Origin: Gammaproteobacteria bacterium
Lineage (GTDB): Bacteria > Pseudomonadota > Gammaproteobacteria > JASBUN01
Assembly: GCA_030147845.1 (NCBI GenBank)
Contig: JASBUN010000007.1
Span: 1 to 37,463 of the forward strand
DNA: 37,463 nucleotides
Direction of reading: 5' to 3'
Under the pieces are notes generated by a model, which saw only the letters and a program-made list of their open reading frames with translations, was not told the DNA's origin and searched no databases. Below, one piece after another: positions 7,324 to 16,107 of this stretch (position 1 is its first letter; the number at the start of each line of letters is the position of its first letter). A program made the position numbers and the translations under genes.

Positions 7324-8235
7324 ATGAACACACATTGCGTGACAACATTGCGTTCCGCGCTATGCTTATCGGCGCTACTGGCCTTGATATCATTTTCCGC
7401 TAACGCAGCGGATATGCTTAAGCCGTTTATTCTGGTCTCAAATGCACCGGGTGATAACGTTCAGATTATCGCCAAGACCAAGAGCGCACTCACTGCGCAT
7501 GGATTCGAAATCGTCGGTGAATACGCGCCATACCAAAACGCCGACATCATCGTCGTCACCAGTCCTGAATTGAAAGCGGCGGCGGCAAAAACCGAGTTCG
7601 GTGGCTACGGCGCCGTGCAGCGCGTTTCGGTTACCAAGGTCAAGGATAATGTCCAAGTGGCCTACACCAATCCGGTTTACATGGCGAATGCGTACCGCAT
7701 GGCAAGTGACTTGTCGAATGTGGCGACGCAGCTAAGTGCTGCCTTGGGTAATGGACAGCCATTCGGTGCCAAGGACGGGCTGAGCGCGCAGGACCTGCGT
7801 AAATATCACTACATGTTTGGCATGCCCTACTTCAACGAACCGGACGAACTTGGCAAGTTTGGGAGTTACCAGGAGGCCGTGAAGGTGGTCGAAGACGGTC
7901 TCGCCAAACATCGCGGTGGGGTGTCGAAAGTGTATCGTGTCGATATCCCCGGCAAGCAGCAGACCGTCATCGGCGTGCACATGACCGATGGCTGCAGCGG
8001 TGATCAATACATCATGAACCGAATCGACTTCGGCAGCATCAAGTCGACTCCTCACCTGCCTTACGAGATGATGGTATCCGGTAAGGAGGTCTACGCGTTA
8101 CCGGCCAAGTTCCGTATCGCACAAAGCTTTCCGGACCTGAGCATGATTGGCAACAACAGTTTCTTTTCCATCATGTGTGCGCCGGACGCAATCGAAAATG
8201 CGCTAAAAGCGGTGGTCGGAAACAAATCGGACTGA
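7324..8235 (+). CDS. exported protein of unknown function with DUF302-like N-terminal part
   Basis: I do not recognise this 303-residue protein. It has a clear signal peptide (cleavage near SANA-ADM, about residue 29), so it is periplasmic or secreted. Residues 32-140 (KPFILVSNAPGDNVQ through VQVAYTNPVYMANAYRMA) resemble a DUF302-type fold in outline: a helix after HGF, then VQVAYTNP. The C-terminal half has two cysteines (DGCSGD and SIMCAP) that could form a disulfide. CGGAGGAG precedes the ATG. It stands alone between a MITE-like element and a hairpin, downstream of the FadL pair and the sulfur genes. Its role is open. Confidence 0.8.
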   Translation: MNTHCVTTLRSALCLSALLALISFSANAADMLKPFILVSNAPGDNVQIIAKTKSALTAHGFEIVGEYAPYQNADIIVVTSPELKAAAAKTEFGGYGAVQRVSVTKVKDNVQVAYTNPVYMANAYRMASDLSNVATQLSAALGNGQPFGAKDGLSAQDLRKYHYMFGMPYFNEPDELGKFGSYQEAVKVVEDGLAKHRGGVSKVYRVDIPGKQQTVIGVHMTDGCSGDQYIMNRIDFGSIKSTPHLPYEMMVSGKEVYALPAKFRIAQSFPDLSMIGNNSFFSIMCAPDAIENALKAVVGNKSD

Positions 8236-8297
8236 TCGCCGCGGCGCGTACGCAATGTCGGTGAATCCGCCGACGTGTGAACGGCGTACGTAACACC

Positions 8298-8332
8298 CGC
8301 TCGCGGTCGCGTCGATACTGCGACCGCGAGCG
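8298..8332. terminator. GC-rich hairpin, probable terminator
   Basis: A perfect 13-bp stem CGCTCGCGGTCGC (8298-8310) with its complement (8320-8332) encloses a 9-nt loop, 60 bp after the 303-residue gene. The T-tract is poor (TTGTG), so termination may be partial or factor-assisted. Confidence 0.55.
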
Positions 8333-8679
8333 TTGTGCGCGCCTTCGTCCGGAGTATGTTAGGGAACGCCAGGGCGCGCCGCTGACAGCGGCTGTTTCCG
8401 ACCTTCGAGCCCGCCAACTGCCGTTCTGGCTCCCGCATCGCTGATCGTCGCGACGGCCTCAAGGATGCGCGTCATCCAACTTCCGTGCAGCCCTGGATTG
8501 GCGAGGGGGTACGGTCGGTCGTTTCGGCTGGGCGGTCACTCGGTCGCCGCCGCGCCCGGCGCCCGCAAGCCATAGTGCTGGCGGCCACGAGAACGCGCCG
8601 AAACGGCGCTTCCATGCAGCATTAGGCCAAACACGGTGCCGCCGTACGGGCACCGAGCCTGCCGACGTATAGCCGCGCC
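8333..8679. other. non-coding, hairpin-rich gap
   Basis: No gene with a ribosome site and protein-like composition is visible. Small perfect stems occur at 8378-8392, 8595-8609 (GCGCCG-AAA-CGGCGC) and 8634-8655 (CGGTGCC with GGCACCG), and a further one at 8753-8772 (GGCCGC with GCGGCC) downstream of the sigma-28 promoter. Confidence 0.4.
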
Positions 8680-8706
8680 TAAAGCCGCCGCCCGCGCGGC
8701 CGATAC
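8680..8706 (+). promoter_or_regulatory. sigma-28 (FliA) promoter for the chemoreceptor gene
   Basis: TAAA (8680-8683), exactly 15 nt, then GCCGATAC (8699-8706) matches the flagellar sigma-28 consensus TAAA-N15-GCCGATAA with 7 of 8 at the -10. It lies 143 bp before a methyl-accepting chemotaxis gene, the kind of gene sigma-28 controls in gammaproteobacteria. Confidence 0.75.
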
Positions 8707-8848
8707 ATGTTTAGAGGATTCCCGGCATACGCCGGTTTGATGTGCGCGATCCGGCCGCTAAGCACGGCGGCCAAGCAGAGTCGCCGATGGCTGCGGCCAG
8801 ACCGGTGCAGGCGCGCTAGGGGCTAGATGAGCGGGTGAGGGTGCGAAA

Positions 8849-10048
8849 ATGCAGGGTGCGATCACAAATTTCGGCGAACGGAGTGTGTTAAAAAATTTGT
8901 TTTTTGCGTTGGCCGCTTTCGGGCTACTTCTCGGCGGTCTCACGCCGTGGCTAGTCGCCGTCGCCACAGCTGCCAAGATGGTGTCAGTGTGGGCCGCGAT
9001 TTTCTGGGCGGTCGCTGGCGTCGTGGCCGGATTAGTCGCTTACGGCTTAGTCCATCTGATTTTGTTAACCAAGTTAAAAAAGCTGGCAGATGTGACGGAA
9101 GCGCTCGGCCAAGGTGATCTTTCGCCGACCTACACTCTCGACAGCAACGACGTCGTGGGCGGTATCGCCAGCGGTGTCCATCGTGTGGCGGAGAATTTGC
9201 GCGCCACCATCACGGAAATCAACGAGTCGGCTAGCCAGCTCGCGGAAGCGGCGGGTCGCATGTCGGGAATCACAGCGGAAACCGATCAGTGCATGCGCAA
9301 GCAGCAGGTTCAGATTGATCAGGTGGCGGCTGCCATGAATGAAATGACGGCTACCGTGCAGGAAGTCGCGCGCAATGCCGAGCAGGCGGCCGGCGCCACG
9401 GACGAGGCCGATCAACAGGCGAAAAGTGGCGCCCTGGTCGCCACCGAAGCGATCGGCGGTATCGACCGGTTGGCGACCACTGTCGAGCAGATGGGACAGG
9501 TGCTGGAAGAGTTGCGTGCCGACAGCGACAACATCGGCATGGTACTGGACGTAATTCGCGGTATCGCCGAACAGACCAACCTACTTGCGCTCAACGCCGC
9601 GATCGAAGCGGCGCGTGCGGGGGAACAGGGCCGCGGCTTCGCCGTGGTGGCGGATGAAGTGCGCACACTGGCCAGCCGTACGCAGAAATCAACCGAGGAA
9701 ATTCACGAGATGATTGCCCGCCTGCAGGGCAAGACCGGTTCCGTGGTCAAGGCGATGGACGAAGCCAGGGCGCGCGCGCAGACCGGCGTGGACCACGTGG
9801 AAAAGGCGGCTGAAGCGCTGGCCGAGATCGCCGGTTCAGTGGGAACGATACACGCGATGAATACCCAAATTGCCAGTGCGGTTGAACAGCAGCGGGCCGT
9901 GGCGGAAGACATTAGCAGCAATATCGTCGCCATCAGCCACGATAGTGAGCAGACCGCCGCCGGATCGCAGCAGGTACACTCGTCCAGCGAGCAGTTCAAT
10001 GAGTTGGCGGCTCGCCTACACCGAGTCACGGACCGGTTCACTCATTAG
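8849..10048 (+). CDS. methyl-accepting chemotaxis protein without a periplasmic sensor domain
   Basis: This 399-residue receptor has two closely spaced membrane segments (about 14-38 and 44-72), a HAMP domain (about 73-125) and a cytoplasmic signalling domain. The hairpin tip [38 protein letters not shown] (given here as a motif, residues 238-275) is the CheA/CheW contact region. Almost nothing lies between the membrane spans, so it cannot sense a periplasmic ligand in the usual way; it may respond to membrane or redox state. There is no CheR-tethering pentapeptide at the C-terminus. GAGGG lies 7 nt upstream of the ATG. A near-consensus sigma-28 promoter precedes it, tying it to the flagellar regulon. 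Confidence 0.92.
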   Translation: MQGAITNFGERSVLKNLFFALAAFGLLLGGLTPWLVAVATAAKMVSVWAAIFWAVAGVVAGLVAYGLVHLILLTKLKKLADVTEALGQGDLSPTYTLDSNDVVGGIASGVHRVAENLRATITEINESASQLAEAAGRMSGITAETDQCMRKQQVQIDQVAAAMNEMTATVQEVARNAEQAAGATDEADQQAKSGALVATEAIGGIDRLATTVEQMGQVLEELRADSDNIGMVLDVIRGIAEQTNLLALNAAIEAARAGEQGRGFAVVADEVRTLASRTQKSTEEIHEMIARLQGKTGSVVKAMDEARARAQTGVDHVEKAAEALAEIAGSVGTIHAMNTQIASAVEQQRAVAEDISSNIVAISHDSEQTAAGSQQVHSSSEQFNELAARLHRVTDRFTH

Positions 10049-10081
10049 TACGATTTATATCGTCTCCTCCGTAGTAACCTT

Positions 10082-10132
10082 ACCCCGACCCGTGCAACGG
10101 TTTGACCGAGTGCGGCGAGGGGTTTCTTTTTT
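10082..10132 (+). terminator. possible weak terminator after the chemoreceptor
   Basis: ACCCC (10082-10086) can pair with GGGGT (10119-10123), with an inner CGGT-TTG-ACCG hairpin, followed by TTTCTTTTTT. The stem is imperfect. Confidence 0.4.
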
Positions 10133-10151
10133 GTCACATTATCCAACCGGT

Positions 10152-10180
10152 TTGTATATTAGATATATCTAATATAGAAT
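10152..10180 (+). promoter_or_regulatory. RND-operon promoter with perfect palindromic operator
   Basis: TTGTAT (10152-10157) and TAGAAT (10175-10180, 5 of 6) are 17 nt apart. A perfect 22-bp palindrome, TATATTAG-N6-CTAATATA (10155-10176), fills the spacer. A protein bound there would block RNA polymerase, so this looks like a repressor-controlled promoter. The same core occurs at the soxX upstream region. Confidence 0.7.
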
Positions 10181-10223
10181 CATCTGCTATTCTTTGCCGG
10201 AATTATTGTGGAGCAATTACGCT

Positions 10224-11291
10224 ATGTGCATGCGTAGACTGGCGATGGTTTTATGTTTAGCTGTTTGCGGTCCATCGGCGCTGGCGGCACCAAACGGCGC
10301 TGCCGTATCAACGTTGCCGACGGTGCTGGCGAAAGTCGAGCCGGTTGCCCAGCATTGGGTCTTTGACGGTGTTCTCGAAGCCGCGCAGCGCTCTACGGTG
10401 TCGGCGCAGACGAGCGGCCGGGTCCTCGAAGTTAAATTTGATGTCGATGACTTCGTCCACCAGGGTGACGTCATCGTGCGCTTCAGTGATGCCGAGCAAC
10501 GCGCGCGCCTGGCGGCCGCTAAAGCCAATGTCAGTGGTGGCCGGGCGCGGTTGATTCAGGCGCAGAAGGAGTATGACCGCACCAAACGCATCTTTGCACG
10601 TAAGCTGGTGGCGAAGTCGGCGATGGACAAGGCGACGGCGGAACTGAACGCAGCCAAGGCACGTGCGTCGGCCGCCGAGGCCGGTCTGCAGGAGGCGCAG
10701 GAGCAGTTGGACCATACCGTGGTCCGCGCACCGTACAGTGGCATTGTCGTCCAGCGATTGGTCGAAGTAGGCGAGGCTGTGCGCGCCGGCACGCCTTTGA
10801 TGACCGGTTTGTCGCTAGAGCATTTGCGCGCTGTGGTTGAGCTGCCTCAGAATCTGATCGAGAAAGTTCGAGCCATTGGTAAGGCTTACTTGGTCATGCC
10901 GGGCGCCGGCGCCCGACGCGTAGAGGCAGATAAGTTAGTGATCTTTCCGTACGCCGATCCGGTCAGTCACACGTTCAAAGTGCGTGTCAATTTGCCCGCC
11001 GGCATCAAGGGCTTGTTCCCCGGTATGCTGGTCAAAATCGGTTTTGTTACCGGTGAGACGCGTGGATTGCTGGTTCCTGCGCGCGCAATCGTGCATCGCA
11101 GCGAAGTTACCGGCGTATACGTGGTTGATGCCGACGGTAAGCTCTCTTTGCGCCAAATTCGTTTGGGCGAGCGCCGGGCAAACGGCATGTTCGAAGTGCT
11201 TGCGGGCCTGCAACCAGGAGAGCGCGTAGCGCTGGATCCGATTCGTGCGGGCGTTATGCTCAAGGAGCAGTGGTCCAAAGGCCGCTCGTAA
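10224..11291 (+). CDS. RND efflux periplasmic adaptor subunit (membrane fusion protein)
   Basis: The adaptor bridges an inner-membrane RND pump and an outer-membrane channel. The 355-residue product starts at ATG 10224 (GGAG 10 nt upstream) with a signal peptide ending at ALA-AP. Then come a lipoyl half (STVSAQTSGRVLEVKFDVDD), an alpha-helical hairpin of Ala/Arg/Glu-rich coiled coil (about 100-165), the second lipoyl half (VRAPYSGIVVQRLVEVGEAV), and beta-barrel and membrane-proximal domains (GLFPGMLVKIGF, LLVPARAIV). The cysteine before the cleavage site is not in a good lipobox. The RND permease follows after 72 bp, and no outer-membrane factor gene is next to them. Expression is probably controlled by the palindrome upstream. 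Confidence 0.92.
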   Translation: MCMRRLAMVLCLAVCGPSALAAPNGAAVSTLPTVLAKVEPVAQHWVFDGVLEAAQRSTVSAQTSGRVLEVKFDVDDFVHQGDVIVRFSDAEQRARLAAAKANVSGGRARLIQAQKEYDRTKRIFARKLVAKSAMDKATAELNAAKARASAAEAGLQEAQEQLDHTVVRAPYSGIVVQRLVEVGEAVRAGTPLMTGLSLEHLRAVVELPQNLIEKVRAIGKAYLVMPGAGARRVEADKLVIFPYADPVSHTFKVRVNLPAGIKGLFPGMLVKIGFVTGETRGLLVPARAIVHRSEVTGVYVVDADGKLSLRQIRLGERRANGMFEVLAGLQPGERVALDPIRAGVMLKEQWSKGRS

Positions 11292-11363
11292 TTTGCGGTG
11301 ATAACGTACATCGGCGCCCTCCGTTGGTAGCGGCGCACGGTAGCCAGTAGGGAAGTATTATTC

Positions 11364-14300
11364 ATGGCTGAACGCTTAGGTTTCTCCGGCGCCCTCGCCA
11401 AAAAATTCTTGCACTCCGAAATTACCCCGTTGCTGGCGATCGTCGGCCTATTGTTAGGCTTATTTGCGGTGATGGTTACGCCGCGCGAGGAAGAGCCGCA
11501 GATCAACGTTACTTTCGCCAACGTATTCGTGCCGTTTCCGGGCGCGACTGCATCGGAGGTAGAGCATCTGGTCAGCACCCCCGCCGAGCAGATTTTGTCC
11601 GAAATCGAGGGGGTTAAGCACGTCTATTCGGTTTCGCGACCGGGCATGTCGGTGTTGACCGTGCAGTTCAAAGTTGGCGAGGATCGCACCCGATCGATCG
11701 TGCGCCTATACAACGCAATCTACTCCAATCAGGACTGGCTGCCCGCCGGTCTCGGTGTCGGGCGGCCGATTATCAAGCCGAAGGGAATCGACGATGTTCC
11801 CATTGTCGCACTCACGCTTTGGACCGAGGATCCGGCGCGCGGTGCCTACGATTTGCAAAGCGTGGCTCATGCTATCGAGGCCGAGCTCAAGCGTGTGCCC
11901 GGTACCCGCGACGTCTATACCATCGGCGGTCCAGACCGCGTCGTGCATGTGGTTCTCGATCCTCAACGCATGGCCGGTTATGGTATCGCCGTCGATGATC
12001 TGCGCACGGCATTACAATCCGCCAACCGTTCTTCAGACGCCGGTGCGGTGATAAACCACAACCAACGAATCCCAGTACAGGCGGGCGAATTTTTGACCAC
12101 GCCGGAGCAGGTGGGCGCGTTGATCGTCGGCATGCATAAGGGTGCGCCGGTGTACTTGCGCGATGTTGCTAAGCTCGAATATGGTCCCGATCAGCCGCAA
12201 CGCTATGTTTGGTTTGGCACCGGCCGCCATGCGTCTGCACTGGATTTGGCGACCGAGAAGAAAAGCACCGCTCACGGAGAGTTTCCCGCCGTCACAGTTG
12301 CGGTAGCGAAGAAACCCGGCACCAATGCAGTCGTGATTGCAGATCAGGTTATTCAACGTTTTGAGCAACTCAAGGGCACCTTCGTGCCGGCGGGGGTGCA
12401 TGCGACTGTTACTCGTAATTACGGTATTACCGCCAATGCCAAGGCTAAGACGCTTATCGGTAAGCTCATCTTTGCCACTTCCTTCGTGGTGTTGTTGGTG
12501 CTGTTTGCGCTCGGTTGGCGCGAAGCGATCATCGTTGGCACAGCGGTCGTGGTTACGTTGGCGATCACATTATTCGCGTCGTGGGCGTGGGGATTCACGC
12601 TCAATCGCGTGTCGCTGTTTGCGCTCATATTCTCTATCGGCATATTGGTTGACGATGCCATCGTCGTGGTTGAGAACATCCATAGACATATGCAGTTGGG
12701 CGGCAAGTCGCTGGCCGAGGCGATTCCCCGCGCTGTCGATGAAGTCGGCGGCCCGACCATACTGGCGACCTTTACCGTAATTGCGGCGTTGTTGCCGATG
12801 GCGTTCGTTACCGGACTCATGGGTCCGTATATGAGTCCAATTCCAATTAATGCCAGCATCGGTATGTTGATCTCGTTGGCCGTTGCGTTTGTGGTTACGC
12901 CCTGGATGACCTATCACGTATTGCGCAACGCAAAGCCCGTGCATCACGATGCCGGCCAAGCGCCCGAGGGCCGCATGCATCGTGTGTCGCGTCGTCTGAT
13001 AGGGCCGTTTTTAGGCGGGAAAAAAGGCCGCGGAAAACGCGCCATGCTGGGCGTCGGCATCATCTTATTGATAATTGGCTCGGTGGCGTTGGTGGTGGGC
13101 AAGCTGGTAGTACTCAAGATGTTGCCATTCGATAACAAGTCCGAGTTCCAGGTGGTCGTTGATATGCCCGAAGGTACGCCGGTGGAACAAACCGCGCACG
13201 TGCTCGGTCTGCTCGGTCGTTACTTGTCAACGGTGCCGGAGGTTACCGACTATCAGGTCTATGCCGGAACCGCCGCGCCGATCAACTTCAATGGCCTGGT
13301 GCGGCAATACTATCTTCGCCGAAGCGCCAATCAGGGCGACATACAGGTCAATCTGGTTGATAAGAAACACCGGCATCGTGAGAGTCATTTGATAGCGCTT
13401 TCGGTGCGCAAACCGTTGCAGGATATTGCCAAGCGTTACCACGCCAACGTCAAAATCGTCGAGGTGCCACCCGGGCCGCCGGTAATGTCGCCGTTGGTGG
13501 CGGAAATCTACGGCTTGGATTATGACGGGCAGATTCGTGTGGCCAAGGCTGTGCGCAAAGTATTCGAGAATACGCCGGACATTGTCGACGTCGATGACAG
13601 CGTCGAAAAGCGCGCGCCTCGCCTGGTCGTTGATGTCGACCGCGATAAGGCGGCAATGCTAGGGGTTTCGCAACAGACGGTTACCTCGGCACTGACCACG
13701 GCCTTGCGCGGTGAGGATGTCGGCTATCTGCACGGTCTGCAGGTGAAATACCCGGTGCCGTTGCGCATTGAATTGCCGGTAGCGGCGAAGGCGGACATCG
13801 AATCGGTGTTGGCGCTTAAGGTGCGTAGCCGCAACGGCGCGTTGGTGCCGCTGTCCGAAATCGTGCATGTACTAAAGCGTCACCATGAACATAGCATTTA
13901 CCACAAGGATTTGTTGCCGGTCGTGTACGTAACCGGAGACATGGCCGGTAAGCTCGATAGTCCGCTATACGGCATGTTTGATATCTACCACACACTGGCA
14001 CATCGCAAGACCTTCGATGGTGCCCCGTTACAACAGCATTTTATCCACCCGCCGACCAATCCTTATCGCTATAGCCTGAAGTGGGACGGCGAATGGCAGA
14101 TAACCTACGAAACTTTCCGCGATATGGGTATTGCCTATTCGGTAGGGCTGATCTTGATCTATCTGTTGGTCGTCGCGCAGTTCCGCTCCTATCTGGTGCC
14201 GTTGATCATTATGGCGCCGATCCCGCTGACGATCATCGGTGTGTTACCGGGTCACGCGCTGCTGGGGGCGCAGTTTACCGCCACCTCCATGATCGGCATG

Positions 14301-14627
14301 ATCGCCTTGGCCGGCATTATTGTGCGCAATTCGATTTTGTTGGTGGACTTCATTAACGACGAGGTTCGGCGTGGCGTGCCGTTTGACGAAGCCGTGATAC
14401 GGTCGGCTGCGGTGCGTGCCAAGCCGATTATCCTCACCGGCCTGGCGGCCATGCTCGGGGCGCTGTTCATTCTCGATGACCCCATATTCAGCGGCCTGGC
14501 TATAACGCTGATTTTCGGAATTTTTGTGTCGACCGTGCTGACATTGGTGGTTATTCCGGTGCTTTACTATGCGCTGATGCGAAAGCGCCTGAAGCCGTTG
14601 ACCGAAGAACGGCAAGTGTTGCTATAA
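11364..14627 (+). CDS. RND-family efflux permease
   Basis: This 1087-residue inner-membrane pump has the RND architecture: TM1 (about 18-38), a large periplasmic loop, a TM2-6 cluster beginning near 366, a second periplasmic loop (about 590-880) and a C-terminal membrane cluster. The TM4 proton-relay aspartate pair is present (D430-D431 in GILVDDAIVVVEN). In TM10 the usual lysine is replaced by arginine (IIVRNSILLVDF), as in a large branch of environmental HAE1-like pumps. It is probably a drug or metabolite exporter rather than a heavy-metal pump, but the substrate cannot be read from sequence. It is co-transcribed with the adaptor and followed after 66 bp by a LysR regulator. Confidence 0.93.
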   Translation: MAERLGFSGALAKKFLHSEITPLLAIVGLLLGLFAVMVTPREEEPQINVTFANVFVPFPGATASEVEHLVSTPAEQILSEIEGVKHVYSVSRPGMSVLTVQFKVGEDRTRSIVRLYNAIYSNQDWLPAGLGVGRPIIKPKGIDDVPIVALTLWTEDPARGAYDLQSVAHAIEAELKRVPGTRDVYTIGGPDRVVHVVLDPQRMAGYGIAVDDLRTALQSANRSSDAGAVINHNQRIPVQAGEFLTTPEQVGALIVGMHKGAPVYLRDVAKLEYGPDQPQRYVWFGTGRHASALDLATEKKSTAHGEFPAVTVAVAKKPGTNAVVIADQVIQRFEQLKGTFVPAGVHATVTRNYGITANAKAKTLIGKLIFATSFVVLLVLFALGWREAIIVGTAVVVTLAITLFASWAWGFTLNRVSLFALIFSIGILVDDAIVVVENIHRHMQLGGKSLAEAIPRAVDEVGGPTILATFTVIAALLPMAFVTGLMGPYMSPIPINASIGMLISLAVAFVVTPWMTYHVLRNAKPVHHDAGQAPEGRMHRVSRRLIGPFLGGKKGRGKRAMLGVGIILLIIGSVALVVGKLVVLKMLPFDNKSEFQVVVDMPEGTPVEQTAHVLGLLGRYLSTVPEVTDYQVYAGTAAPINFNGLVRQYYLRRSANQGDIQVNLVDKKHRHRESHLIALSVRKPLQDIAKRYHANVKIVEVPPGPPVMSPLVAEIYGLDYDGQIRVAKAVRKVFENTPDIVDVDDSVEKRAPRLVVDVDRDKAAMLGVSQQTVTSALTTALRGEDVGYLHGLQVKYPVPLRIELPVAAKADIESVLALKVRSRNGALVPLSEIVHVLKRHHEHSIYHKDLLPVVYVTGDMAGKLDSPLYGMFDIYHTLAHRKTFDGAPLQQHFIHPPTNPYRYSLKWDGEWQITYETFRDMGIAYSVGLILIYLLVVAQFRSYLVPLIIMAPIPLTIIGVLPGHALLGAQFTATSMIGMIALAGIIVRNSILLVDFINDEVRRGVPFDEAVIRSAAVRAKPIILTGLAAMLGALFILDDPIFSGLAITLIFGIFVSTVLTLVVIPVLYYALMRKRLKPLTEERQVLL

Positions 14628-14693
14628 TTTTATTTTATAACGAATTGTTGGTATTATTACTGCCGTTCGGATTACTCATTCGGTGAAACTGGC

Positions 14694-15638
14694 ATGGCGG
14701 ACCGTAGGCTGCAGGTATTCCACACCGTCGCACGGTTGTTGAGTTTTACCAAAGCGGCGGAGACGCTGCACATGACGCAGCCGGCTGTCACTTTCCAAGT
14801 CCGTCAACTCGAAGAATATTTCAATACCCGGCTGTTCGATCGCACCCATAATCGCATCAGTCTTACCGAGGCGGGCAAAGAGGTATATCAGGTCGCAGAC
14901 CGCATCTTCGAACTCTATGCGGAGATGGAGAATGCGGTGCGTAAGGTTACCGGCGAGATCAGTGGAGCCTTGATCATCGGCGCGAGCACCACCATTGCCG
15001 AGTATATGCTGCCGGCGCTGTTGGGCGACTTCAAGGCGCGCTACCCGGATGTGACCGTGCACCTGAAGGTCTCGAATACCGACGGCATTGTCGCAATGGT
15101 CGAAAATAATGACATCGATCTGGGCGTGGTCGAGGCGCCGGTGAGCAACAAGAATCTGGTCGTCGAAGTATGCCGAATGGATCAATTAGTAGCGATCGTT
15201 CCACCTAATCACGCGCTCGCCAAGGAATCCTGTGTGCCGATTTCCGCATTGGTGGAATTCCCTTTCATCTGTCGTGAGGAAGGTTCCGGCACACGCGAAG
15301 TGATCAGCGAATACATGGCGCGTGGCGGTGTCAGTGCCAGTGAGCTACGTATATGCATTGAGCTAGGCAGTCCGGAGGCAATCAAGGGTGCGGTGGAAGC
15401 GGGAATGGGTATTTCGATTACGTCCCGGGCAACTATACTGAAAGAGTTACAGTTGGGTACGCTGGTTGCTGTGACACTGGACCCGGTATTGGAGCGCCCG
15501 TTTTCGTTTGTGCATCAGAAGCAGAAGTTCCGACACCGCGCTATGGACGAGCTGCTCGAGTTTGCACGCAGTTACTGCAAGGAGCATCAGGGGCTGCGCC
15601 TCGCGTCCAATGCCTTGGCTGCGGACGACGCCGGTTAG
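14694..15638 (+). CDS. LysR-family regulator, CysL-like effector domain
   Basis: The 314-residue protein has an N-terminal winged helix-turn-helix (residues 1-60, LSFTKAAETLHMTQPAVTFQVRQLEEYFNTRLFDR) and a type 2 periplasmic-binding-protein effector domain. The effector segment GALIIGASTTIAEYMLPALLGDF...SNTDGIVAMVENNDIDLGVVEAP is typical of the CysL-like group, which controls sulfite reduction or sulfur assimilation in some bacteria. It lies downstream of the RND operon in the same direction, not divergent from a target as LysR genes often are. The target could be the RND genes or a distant sulfur gene. The ribosome site is weak (GGTGA). Confidence 0.9.
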   Translation: MADRRLQVFHTVARLLSFTKAAETLHMTQPAVTFQVRQLEEYFNTRLFDRTHNRISLTEAGKEVYQVADRIFELYAEMENAVRKVTGEISGALIIGASTTIAEYMLPALLGDFKARYPDVTVHLKVSNTDGIVAMVENNDIDLGVVEAPVSNKNLVVEVCRMDQLVAIVPPNHALAKESCVPISALVEFPFICREEGSGTREVISEYMARGGVSASELRICIELGSPEAIKGAVEAGMGISITSRATILKELQLGTLVAVTLDPVLERPFSFVHQKQKFRHRAMDELLEFARSYCKEHQGLRLASNALAADDAG

Positions 15639-15744
15639 CGTTGATTTCGCCTCATTGCTGACGCACACTGTCCGCCGCGAATAATGTCGCCGCTTCGCGG
15701 CTGGCATCCGACACCATATCGCCTGGATACCCGCATTACACTGC

Positions 15745-16107
15745 ATGAGTGCTGATTCCGACAGGCTGCTCGACCTATTCCGGCGGCTCGACTCCGAGCA
15801 GCGCAGCATGCTATTGGCCTTTGCCGAATTTTTGCGGGCACGTGCGAGCGACGCCGAGGCGGCGCCCGCTGTGCCTGCGCCTATTGTCATTCCCCGTCCG
15901 GAGCAGGAAACCGTGGTTGGCGCCATCAAGCGTCTGACACGCAGCTACCCTATGATTGATCGGGCGCGCGTACTGCACAAAACCTCGGCGCTGATGGCCG
16001 AACACATTATGCAAGGCCGCGATGTGGTCGAAGTCATCGACGAACTCGAGGCCTTGTTCCAGCAACAATATCAGGCACTTGTCACTAATGAGGAACAGGG
16101 ATCGTGA
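15745..16107 (+). CDS. small conserved-looking protein of unknown function
   Basis: A 120-residue soluble protein I do not recognise. The N-terminal part (LLDLFRRLDSEQRSMLLAFAEFLRAR, residues 8-33) reads as an amphipathic helix pair like those in small DUF2281-type proteins. Then come a Pro/Ala linker (40-52) and a helical C-terminal part (VVGAIKRLTRSYPMIDR ... VVEVIDELEALFQQQYQAL). It has no signal peptide or cysteine. The stop overlaps the GTG start of the following membrane-protein gene by 4 bp (GTGA), so the two are translationally coupled and probably act together. The ATG has a poor ribosome site. Confidence 0.75.
   Translation: MSADSDRLLDLFRRLDSEQRSMLLAFAEFLRARASDAEAAPAVPAPIVIPRPEQETVVGAIKRLTRSYPMIDRARVLHKTSALMAEHIMQGRDVVEVIDELEALFQQQYQALVTNEEQGS

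Noticed and set aside
8091..8653. Minus-strand frames of 123 and 64 codons in and after the 303-residue gene
   Set aside because: One overlaps the real gene antisense, both are Arg/Pro-rich without ribosome sites, and the area has the look of a structured non-coding gap.
10194..10223. TTG start extending the RND adaptor by ten residues
   Set aside because: The ATG at 10224 has GGAG at 10 nt and begins the signal peptide; the extension lies only 14 bp after the predicted -10.
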